Shown: positions 5,161 to 11,282 of the stretch, one piece after another | How the letters are laid out: each line of letters begins with the position of its first letter | Numbering within the stretch: position 1 is the stretch's first letter | Origin: Tissierellia bacterium | GTDB lineage: Bacteria > Bacillota_A > Clostridia > Tissierellales > Peptoniphilaceae | DNA length: 13,279 nucleotides | NCBI GenBank assembly: GCA_012728775.1 | Contig: JAAYEN010000259.1 | Coordinates: forward strand, 1-13,279 | Direction: 5' to 3' | Notes under the pieces: generated by a model | What the model was told of the DNA's origin: nothing | Seen by the model: only the letters and a program-made list of their open reading frames with translations | Databases searched by the model: none | Made by a program: the position numbers and the translations under genes

Positions 5161-7263
5161 ATGTCACTAGGATTTACAGGAAAAATATTAAGAATCAACT
5201 TAACGACAGGTGATTTTCATGTCGAAGATTCTTCAAAATATAACGACTACATAGGAGGAGCTGGCGTAGGTACTAGAATTATGTATGAAGAAGTACCAGT
5301 AGGCACCAAACCTTATGATGAAGCAAATAAATTAGTTTATTCAGTAGGACCAAATACCGGAACGAGTGCACCTTGTTCTGGAAGAACTACCATAACATCT
5401 TTGTCTACATTTACAAAGGGCAATATGATTATTCACGCTCATATGGGCGGCGAGATGGCATATATGATGAAGATGGCTGGATACGATACTATTATCGTAG
5501 AGGGAAAAGCGACTTCACCGGTCTATATTAAAATTAGAAATGACGAAGTATCCATACAAGACGCATCATCAATGTGGGGAAAAACTACAAGAGAAGCTAC
5601 GAAGATGATAGCTGATATAGAAGGTAAAGAATATAATACAACTTGTATCGGACAAGCTGGGGAAAATCTTGTAAACCAATCTTGTATGCTTAATGCAACA
5701 TCCCATAGTGGTGGTGCGGGAACAGGTGCAGTAATGGGCTCTAAAAACTTAAAAGCCATTACAATTTATGGAACTGGTTCCGTTAAAGTAGCAGATTCTA
5801 AAAAAATATTTGAGTTAAATAACTATGTCATGAAAGAGTTAATGGGTTCTAATAATAACCACGTAGTACCATCAACTGAAAGACCTTGGGCAGAATATCA
5901 CGATCCAGGTAGTAGATGGACGGGAAGACCGGGGTTAACTTGGGGCGCAGCTGATGGTGGGCCTATTGATACGGGTGATTCACCTCCAGGAGAACTTGAC
6001 AAATTTGGATATAGATGTCAAAAGGCATATAAGGATTTTGGACCTTTATCTGAAAAATATACAGTGAAAATGAGTGGATGTACTTCCTGTCCCGTAAGAT
6101 GCTTTGGCGTATTAGATATTCCATTTATGGAAGAAGAAGGCTATGCACCAGTAGCTGCAAATACATGTATGCCTAATTTCGAATACGCTTCCATTCTTCC
6201 AATCCCAAAGGATTACAAGGAAGCAGGAGATGGAACTTTTTTAGCAAATTATGCTGCTTTTAGTACAGCTGATGACTTGGGACTTTGGGAAAATTATGGA
6301 GAACTTCCTAATACAATAAAGTACTTTATCAAATACGGAATTATGGAAAAAATTCTTTCTAAAGAAGAATACGACGATCTACCATGGGATTTATATGAAG
6401 CTGGAGACCCTGGATTTATTAGGGATATTCAATATCGAATAGCAGAAAAAAGAGGAGAAATATCCAATCTAGGAGAAGGGGCATATTATATTAGCGAAAG
6501 ATACAAGGACCTATTGGGAGATGAATATTTAAATGCCCAAGAAATGTCAATAGTATCACCATTAGGTTGGTCTAGGCATCATGGAAATGAATGTGCTGCT
6601 CAAGTAGGTGCTTTGACAAATATTTTCTACAACAGAGATTGCATGACTCATACAATTGTAAATATTTGGGGCAGTGGACTTCCTTATGATGTGTTAAATC
6701 CTATAATCGAAAATTACTTTGGACAAGGAGCTTTAGATAAACCAAAAGCTTATACACCGATGAATCAATCAAAAGCAAAATTTGCAAAATTTGGTGTAGT
6801 TCGTCAATGGTTGCACGACTCATTTACACTTTGCAATTGGGTATGGCCAATGACCTTATCACCTATGAAGGAACGTGGTTATGTGGGAGATTTAACAGTA
6901 GAAGCTCAATACATGTCAGCAATAACAGGTGAAGAGTGGACAATGGAAGAGTTAGATTTTGCAGCTGAAAGAGGACTACAACTTTTAAGAGCTACTCAAG
7001 TCCTAGGTCTTAATACTATGGATATGAGAAATGAACATGACAGATTTAACGATTGGATTTACGATATAGATCCTGATATTCCAGCATTTAGCGAAGGAAC
7101 TGTTAAAATGGACAGAGAAGATATGGAGAATGCTCTTACCTTAATATATAGGGAAATGGGTTGGGACGAAGTAACTGGATCTCCTACTAGAGCAACGCTA
7201 GAAAGATTCGGCTTAGGAGATGTTGCTGAGGATTTAGCTAGTAAGAATTTATTACCAGCATAA
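5161..7263 (+). CDS. ydhV: YdhV-like aldehyde:ferredoxin oxidoreductase family enzyme (Mo/W bis-pterin)
   Basis: The 700-aa protein belongs to the AOR family, whose members use W or Mo bound to two pterins plus one [4Fe-4S] cluster to oxidise aldehydes or related substrates. Family signatures include the N-terminal GFTGKILRINLTTG (4-17), GYDTIIVEG (107-115), IGQAGEN (163-169) and GTGAVMGSKNLKAI (187-200). Cluster ligands are C307, C310, C314 and C558 (DSFTLC). The pterin motif DxxGLD appears as DDLGLW (371-376). Its length and much of its sequence, especially the C-terminus from MDRED to NLLPA, match my memory of E. coli YdhV, reported to hold a bis-Mo-MPT cofactor without nucleotide. The substrate is unknown. 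There is no signal peptide; if exported, it must travel with the YdhY-like partner. GGGAGG at 5149-5154 gives 6-nt spacing to the ATG. Confidence 0.95.
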   Translation: MSLGFTGKILRINLTTGDFHVEDSSKYNDYIGGAGVGTRIMYEEVPVGTKPYDEANKLVYSVGPNTGTSAPCSGRTTITSLSTFTKGNMIIHAHMGGEMAYMMKMAGYDTIIVEGKATSPVYIKIRNDEVSIQDASSMWGKTTREATKMIADIEGKEYNTTCIGQAGENLVNQSCMLNATSHSGGAGTGAVMGSKNLKAITIYGTGSVKVADSKKIFELNNYVMKELMGSNNNHVVPSTERPWAEYHDPGSRWTGRPGLTWGAADGGPIDTGDSPPGELDKFGYRCQKAYKDFGPLSEKYTVKMSGCTSCPVRCFGVLDIPFMEEEGYAPVAANTCMPNFEYASILPIPKDYKEAGDGTFLANYAAFSTADDLGLWENYGELPNTIKYFIKYGIMEKILSKEEYDDLPWDLYEAGDPGFIRDIQYRIAEKRGEISNLGEGAYYISERYKDLLGDEYLNAQEMSIVSPLGWSRHHGNECAAQVGALTNIFYNRDCMTHTIVNIWGSGLPYDVLNPIIENYFGQGALDKPKAYTPMNQSKAKFAKFGVVRQWLHDSFTLCNWVWPMTLSPMKERGYVGDLTVEAQYMSAITGEEWTMEELDFAAERGLQLLRATQVLGLNTMDMRNEHDRFNDWIYDIDPDIPAFSEGTVKMDREDMENALTLIYREMGWDEVTGSPTRATLERFGLGDVAEDLASKNLLPA

Positions 7264-7269
7264 AAATAA

Positions 7270-7292
7270 GGCGAGGGTGAAAAATCCTCGCC
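7270..7292 (+). repeat. GC-rich stem-loop between ydhV and the 243-aa gene
   Basis: GGCGAGG (7270-7276) pairs perfectly with CCTCGCC (7286-7292), and two inner pairs (one G-U) leave a GAAAA loop. No T-tract follows (ATAATTAGG), so it is not a standard terminator. It starts 6 bp after the ydhV stop and ends just before the next ribosome site. It may protect the 3' end of the ydhYV message, mark a processing site, or reduce downstream expression. Confidence 0.7.
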
Positions 7293-7308
7293 ATAATTAG
7301 GTGACAAA

Positions 7309-8040
7309 ATGAAAAAAGATGATATACTAAATAAGAAATTCGATTCAAGAAAAGAAGAGGAAAAAGTTATTAAAGAATATATTAATATGTATTCAGATAT
7401 AGACGATGAAGAATCCGAAGAATTAATTGAGAATTTAGATGTTAAAACGATAAAAGCCTTTGAAGAAGCAATGGAAAAAGTGGCTACAGAATATGATAGA
7501 GAAAAAACTGATAGTGAGATTCTTATAAATTATATTCGTAGAAAAAACAATTTAGAAGAAATAGTTTCCATGGCAGAATTGAAATTAAATCCTCCTGAAG
7601 GGCTAAATAAAGAAAAAATAGATGTATTATTTCAAAATTCAGGAGATTTCATTGAACTAGAAAACTTAGAAATAATCGAAACTAAAAAGGATTTATATCT
7701 ATATGACTCTACTCTATGGACTGGACAATATGCAGCGACTGCTGTATTATTAAAAGAGAAAGATATTCTAGAAGCAATAGCACAAAGGACTAGAAGAGAT
7801 TGTAAAATTTATCCTAGACCACTACAAATTTCAGCACTGAAAGATATCCCATATAATTATTCAGAAGATGAAATTTTAGGTGCAATTGCCAGAATGAAAT
7901 TGGATAATAGATACTCAGATATAGGTACAGTCACTGCATCAAATGGTGGCGTATGCCTTTATTCATCTGAGTATATGAGTGAAAAATATGCACAAGCCCT
8001 CTGCGAAGAAATAGAAGTAGAGTGGAAAAAACAACAATAG
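7309..8040 (+). CDS. Unrecognised 243-aa protein in the ydhW position
   Basis: I do not recognise this family. The N-terminal 100 residues are very acidic and helical (many Glu, Asp, Lys), with no signal peptide or membrane segment, so it should be cytoplasmic. The C-terminal part carries the more distinctive motifs: YDSTLWTGQYAA (132-143), CKIYPRPLQ (165-173), then helix-like segments around 184-198 and a strand-turn-strand (DIGTVTASNGGVCLYSS, 204-220). That order looks like a winged-helix fold, but this is only a visual impression. Three cysteines (165, 216, 232) are not arranged as a cluster motif. It follows ydhV directly and precedes tatA, the same place as ydhW in the E. coli ydhYVWXUT order. 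A maturation chaperone or accessory subunit for the enzyme is a plausible guess. AGGTGA (7299-7304) precedes the ATG. Confidence 0.85.
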   Translation: MKKDDILNKKFDSRKEEEKVIKEYINMYSDIDDEESEELIENLDVKTIKAFEEAMEKVATEYDREKTDSEILINYIRRKNNLEEIVSMAELKLNPPEGLNKEKIDVLFQNSGDFIELENLEIIETKKDLYLYDSTLWTGQYAATAVLLKEKDILEAIAQRTRRDCKIYPRPLQISALKDIPYNYSEDEILGAIARMKLDNRYSDIGTVTASNGGVCLYSSEYMSEKYAQALCEEIEVEWKKQQ

Positions 8041-8053
8041 AAAGAGGGATTTA

Positions 8054-8296
8054 ATGGGAAGAATTGGAATTATGGAATTATTAGTAATCCTAGTAATAGT
8101 ATTGGTTTTATTTGGACCTAAAAAATTGCCTGAATTGGCCAGAGGAATGGGCGAGGCGGTAAAAGAATTTAAAAAGGGTCAAGAAGAATTAGACAAAACT
8201 ATTAATCAAACGGTTACGCCAACAGAGCAACCTACTACAGAGAATGCTCCAACTATTAACAATACAGCAACAACAAATGACAAAACTGAAAATTAA
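8054..8296 (+). CDS. tatA: Twin-arginine translocase subunit TatA
   Basis: TatA forms the size-adaptable membrane element that lets folded proteins cross the cytoplasmic membrane. The 80-aa protein has one N-terminal transmembrane helix (about 6-21), the hinge FGPKKLPELARG (20-31) and an amphipathic helix (about 32-46). A low-complexity Thr/Asn/Pro tail (47-80) follows and is probably disordered. FGPKKLP is the strongest family signature. AGAGGG at 8043-8048 lies 5 nt before the ATG. It is 13 bp after the 243-aa gene and 25 bp before tatC. No separate tatB is present, which is usual in Bacillota, where one TatA-like protein covers both roles. Confidence 0.95.
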   Translation: MGRIGIMELLVILVIVLVLFGPKKLPELARGMGEAVKEFKKGQEELDKTINQTVTPTEQPTTENAPTINNTATTNDKTEN

Positions 8297-8308
8297 AATT
8301 TATTAAAT

Positions 8309-8315
8309 AAAGGGG
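8309..8315 (+). promoter_or_regulatory. Ribosome binding site selecting the TTG start of tatC
   Basis: AAAGGGG lies 6 nt before TTG 8322. The first in-frame ATG (8340) is 24 nt from it with no closer site, so the TTG is taken as the start. Confidence 0.7.
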
Positions 8316-8321
8316 ACAATA

Positions 8322-9059
8322 TTGAATTCTAAAAGTGATATGCCCTTTGTAGACCATTTAGAAGAATTTAGGAAGCGATTGATTATAGTGCTAGTAGCTC
8401 ACTTAATTGTGACGCTCCTGGCATTTTCTCAATCAGGGGCTATTTTAAAACTATTAATGAAACTAAATCCCAAAATGCATTTAATATTTATTGAACCATC
8501 AGAAATAATGATTGTATATGTGGAGATAGCTTTAATATTAGCTGTAGTTATATGTTCGCCCTTGACTATTTATCATATATGGTCCTTTGTATCAGAAGGG
8601 CTTTATTCAAATGAAAAGAGACTTGTGAAGGTTGCCTTGGGATTAGGATTTTTATTCTTCATTCTAGGTGTGTTTTTTGCATACAAAGTTGTAGTACCTA
8701 CATCTTTGATATTTTTTACTAGAATAGCCATTGCAGAAGTCTCACCTATGATTTCTGTAAAATCCTATATAAGTTTTATTTTATCTATGTTATTAGCCAT
8801 GGGCATAGTATTCAATATACCTTCTTTTACTTATGTTGCTACAAAATTGGGCCTTATTACTCCTGATACATTAAAAGAATACAGTAAGCACATTATTGTA
8901 ATTATTTTTATTATTGCAGCTATAATAACTCCCCCAGATGTAGTATCACAAATGATGATGGCTATTCCAATGGTAGCTTTACTACAAATTAGTGTTCTAA
9001 TTTCAAAAAAAGTTTATGTAGAAAGAATTGATGATGAGGAGGTAAAATCTATTGAATAA
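8322..9059 (+). CDS. tatC: Twin-arginine translocase receptor subunit TatC
   Basis: TatC recognises the twin-arginine motif of Tat substrates and recruits TatA. The 245-aa length and hydrophobic pattern (about six helices, near 20-36, 64-90, 102-122, 147-170, 189-204 and 208-226) fit the family. Conserved motifs are HLEEFRKRL (12-20), the cytoplasmic loop WSFVSEGLYSNEKR (87-100), and ITPPDVVSQ (202-210) with the buried D206. One oddity is GIVFNIP (161-167): many TatC proteins, including E. coli, have Glu where this one has N165. The start is TTG 8322, chosen from ribosome site spacing. The stop overlaps the MobB-like gene by 8 bp. Together with tatA it makes a minimal TatAC system placed directly behind a likely Tat substrate. 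Confidence 0.95.
   Translation: MNSKSDMPFVDHLEEFRKRLIIVLVAHLIVTLLAFSQSGAILKLLMKLNPKMHLIFIEPSEIMIVYVEIALILAVVICSPLTIYHIWSFVSEGLYSNEKRLVKVALGLGFLFFILGVFFAYKVVVPTSLIFFTRIAIAEVSPMISVKSYISFILSMLLAMGIVFNIPSFTYVATKLGLITPDTLKEYSKHIIVIIFIIAAIITPPDVVSQMMMAIPMVALLQISVLISKKVYVERIDDEEVKSIE
9036..9043 (+). promoter_or_regulatory. Ribosome binding site selecting the TTG start of the MobB-like gene
   Basis: GAGGAGGT lies inside the end of tatC, 8 nt before TTG 9052. The alternative ATG at 9076 has no such site, so the TTG start overlapping tatC by 8 bp is preferred. Confidence 0.7.
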
Positions 9060-9849
9060 AGCAATTAATTTGCCTATGAGAGTTTTTTCGGTAACAGGCG
9101 TGAGCACTTCAGGAAAAACTACAGTTGTAGAAGAATTAGTTCGAGAATTGACTTTGAGAGGATATTCTGTTGGAACAGTAAAGTCCATCGGCTGTGGTAG
9201 AGATTGTGAAATTCGCCATAAGGAAAGTTGCTCTACTCATCAATATGATGACGCCCAGTGTTTTACCATAGACACCAAAGGGAAAAATACCCATCGCCAT
9301 AAAATGGCTGGTGCAAAGCAAGTAAGTACTTGGTCCAAAGCAGAAACAGCCATTATTTATCCATATAGAATGCGATTACATGAATTAATAGAAAATTACG
9401 ATTTTGACTTTTTAATTATCGAAGGCGGAAAAAATGAGCCATTACCTAGAATAGTAACAGGCTTTACCGAAGAAAATACTGAAATGATAATCGGAAATAC
9501 TACATTTGCCATTTCTGGAAAAATTGCCGATAAAACAAAAGAAATAAATGGGATTAAAACCTTTAGAACTCATGATGATATCGTAGAACTTGTAGATTAT
9601 GTAATAGAAAAAGTCCATCCTACAATAGGTTATAAAGATGAAATGGGATGTAGACTTTGCGGAATGACTTGTGGAGAAATGAATTCCAAGATATTAAACG
9701 GCGAAAAAGTTTATACAGATTGTATTAGGGAATATCCTAAGATAGAAGTAAATTCTAATGATAAAGACTTAAAAGAAAAGTTAAGAAAATTATTGGTTCA
9801 ATTGGAAGAAGAAGATTTCTTAGCTAAGATTAAAATAAAATTAGGATAA
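9052..9849 (+). CDS. mobB: MobB-like P-loop GTPase with two extra cysteine clusters
   Basis: MobB proteins are GTP-binding helpers of MobA in making the molybdopterin guanine dinucleotide cofactor. Here the Walker A motif is GVSTSGKT (16-23), with DTKGKNTHRHKMAGA (74-88), a MobB signature, and FLIIEGGKN (120-128) in the Walker B position. At 265 aa it is longer than E. coli MobB (about 170-175). The extra sequence includes C48-x3-C52-x7-C60-x9-C70 and a C-terminal extension with C200-x2-C203-x3-C207-x16-C224. These could bind metal or Fe-S clusters, but the spacing is not a standard ferredoxin motif. No mobA is in the window, and YdhV-type enzymes are reported to use pterin without nucleotide, so its role may be cofactor delivery. 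It is the last gene of the operon, before a terminator. Confidence 0.85.
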   Translation: MNKAINLPMRVFSVTGVSTSGKTTVVEELVRELTLRGYSVGTVKSIGCGRDCEIRHKESCSTHQYDDAQCFTIDTKGKNTHRHKMAGAKQVSTWSKAETAIIYPYRMRLHELIENYDFDFLIIEGGKNEPLPRIVTGFTEENTEMIIGNTTFAISGKIADKTKEINGIKTFRTHDDIVELVDYVIEKVHPTIGYKDEMGCRLCGMTCGEMNSKILNGEKVYTDCIREYPKIEVNSNDKDLKEKLRKLLVQLEEEDFLAKIKIKLG

Positions 9850-9871
9850 AAAATAATTTAGTAATTTAAAT

Positions 9872-9906
9872 TGAGTCCAAATTTAATAGATGGACTCATT
9901 TTTTAT
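9872..9906 (+). terminator. Rho-independent terminator after the MobB-like gene
   Basis: TGAGTCCA (9872-9879) pairs with TGGACTCA (9891-9898), an 8-bp perfect stem with an 11-nt loop, followed directly by a T-rich run (TTTTTTAT from 9899). It lies 22 bp after the stop codon and separates the ydhY-ydhV-tat-mobB operon from the transporter operon. Confidence 0.85.
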
Positions 9907-9931
9907 ATGGATTAAATTACATAGGAAAACC

Positions 9932-9960
9932 TTGACATAAATGACTTATGAATATATAAT
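9932..9960 (+). promoter_or_regulatory. Consensus sigma-A promoter for the transporter/C-S lyase operon
   Basis: TTGACA (9932-9937), a 17-bp spacer and TATAAT (9955-9960) match the vegetative consensus at every position. A transcript would start near 9967. The spacer region holds a short dyad, CATAA-N5-TTATG (9936-9950), and a second dyad lies just downstream, so a strong promoter kept in check by a repressor is a reasonable inference. Confidence 0.9.
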
Positions 9961-9970
9961 CTTATCATAA

Positions 9971-9983
9971 TTAACAACGTTAA
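9971..9983. promoter_or_regulatory. Candidate operator dyad at the transcription start
   Basis: TTAAC-N3-GTTAA (9971-9983) sits at about +4 to +16 of the predicted transcript, a usual place for a repressor to block elongation or open-complex formation. TTAACA is also repeated directly (9971-9976 and 9980-9985). The same hexamer forms the -35 box of the nearby MarR-family gene. The regulator is unknown. Confidence 0.4.
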
Positions 9984-10003
9984 CAGTAAATGACGGAAAC
10001 AAC

Positions 10004-10011
10004 AAAGGAGG
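10004..10011 (+). promoter_or_regulatory. Ribosome binding site fixing the transporter start
   Basis: AAAGGAGG lies 5 nt before ATG 10017. An earlier in-frame ATG at 9990 would place this site inside the coding region and has no upstream Shine-Dalgarno, so it is rejected. Confidence 0.85.
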
Positions 10012-10016
10012 AAATT

Positions 10017-11282
10017 ATGAGTACGAGTAAGAAAAAAGTTGATTTGTTCCCTTTTATTCTGCTGGGAGGTATCGCAATCGGTATTTTAATTGGAGTGTTT
10101 GCAGGTGAAAAAGCTCAAGTATTGAAACCAATAGGAGATATATTTTTAAATTTAATGTTCACTATTGTAGTTCCGTTGGTATTCGTGTCAATTTCAACAG
10201 CAGTTGGAAATATGGCTGATATGAAGAGATTAGGAAAAATTTTAGGAAATACAATTTTAATTTTCATTGTAACAGGAATTATTGCTGCGGTAATAGTATT
10301 ATTGACGGTAAATATATTTCCACCAAATACAGGAACAAAAATGGTATTAGAAGCTTCTGAAATGGGAGAAGTTAAAAGTGGAGCAGAGCTTCTCGTAAGT
10401 TCTTTAACTGTTTCTGACTTTCCTGAGATATTAAGTAGACGAAATATGTTACCGTTAATTGTATTTTCAATAATGTTTGGACTTGCTGTTAGTTTAAATG
10501 GCGGAAACGAAAGTCCAGTTGGAAAATTTTTAAACAATTTAAATGATATTGTTATGAAAATGGTAGATATGATTATGAAGATTGCACCTATTGGATTGGG
10601 AGCGTATTTTGCAAATTTAGTGGGTGAATTTGGACCGCAGCTTATTGGTGACTATGGACGAACATTAATAGTTTACTATCCGCTGGTTATATTTTATATG
10701 ATTGTATTTTTTCCGATTTATTCTTACTTTGCCGCAGGTAAAAGAGGAATTACAGAAATGCGTAAAAATATATTGGCTCCAGCAATTACAGCATTTGCCA
10801 CACAAAGCTCTGTTGCCACTATTCCAGTAAACAAACAAGCTTGTGATAATATAGGTGTTCCTAATGATATCAGCGATATAGTTTTACCAATGGGAGCAAC
10901 TATGCATATGGATGGATCAGTAATTTCATCTATTGTAAAAATAAGCTTTTTGTATGGATTATTTGATATGCCATTTACTGGTATTGACACTTATTTAATG
11001 TCTATTGTGGTGTCAATCCTTAGTGCATTTGTACTTTCAGGAGCGCCAGGTGGTGGTTTAGTAGGAGAAATGTTAATAGTATCTCTATTCGGTTTTCCTC
11101 AAGAGGCATTTCCAGTTATTGCAACTATTGGATTTTTGGTAGATCCACCTGCTACAATGTTAAATTCATCAGGTGATACAATTGCATCCATGATGATAGC
11201 TAGATTAGTAGAAGGTAAAGATTGGTTAGAAAGGGCAATTTCACAAAGAAATATAAAAACTTCAGGTGAATTAAATGAATGA
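10017..11282 (+). CDS. DAACS-family cation:amino acid symporter, likely neutral substrate
   Basis: The 421-aa membrane protein belongs to the dicarboxylate/amino acid:cation (Na+ or H+) symporter family (GltPh/GltP fold). Hydrophobic helices fill 10-30, 42-62, 77-100 and so on. Hairpin 1 carries TQSSVATIPV (262-271), the unwound helix GATMHMDGS (293-301), hairpin 2 SGAPGGGLV (341-349), and the last helix DPPATMLNSSGD (376-387). Aligned with GltPh from family knowledge, D376, T380, N383 and D387 match D394, T398, N401 and D405, but A379 replaces R397, which holds the acidic side chain. Loss of this arginine is typical of family members that move neutral amino acids. Cystine, serine or another neutral amino acid is therefore likelier than aspartate or glutamate. 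It overlaps the C-S lyase gene by 8 bp, suggesting uptake and then cleavage. Confidence 0.92.
   Translation: MSTSKKKVDLFPFILLGGIAIGILIGVFAGEKAQVLKPIGDIFLNLMFTIVVPLVFVSISTAVGNMADMKRLGKILGNTILIFIVTGIIAAVIVLLTVNIFPPNTGTKMVLEASEMGEVKSGAELLVSSLTVSDFPEILSRRNMLPLIVFSIMFGLAVSLNGGNESPVGKFLNNLNDIVMKMVDMIMKIAPIGLGAYFANLVGEFGPQLIGDYGRTLIVYYPLVIFYMIVFFPIYSYFAAGKRGITEMRKNILAPAITAFATQSSVATIPVNKQACDNIGVPNDISDIVLPMGATMHMDGSVISSIVKISFLYGLFDMPFTGIDTYLMSIVVSILSAFVLSGAPGGGLVGEMLIVSLFGFPQEAFPVIATIGFLVDPPATMLNSSGDTIASMMIARLVEGKDWLERAISQRNIKTSGELNE

Noticed and set aside
4923..5198. 91-aa minus-strand frame across the ydhY/ydhV junction
   Set aside because: It is opposite two strongly supported genes; its sequence is the mirror of cysteine-cluster codons and matches nothing.
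9990..10016. Nine-codon N-terminal extension of the symporter from ATG 9990
   Set aside because: The only good Shine-Dalgarno lies within this stretch and points to ATG 10017.
11142..11177. Symporter as an inactive pseudogene because the arginine is missing
   Set aside because: All other binding and cation residues are intact and family members for neutral amino acids naturally lack this arginine.
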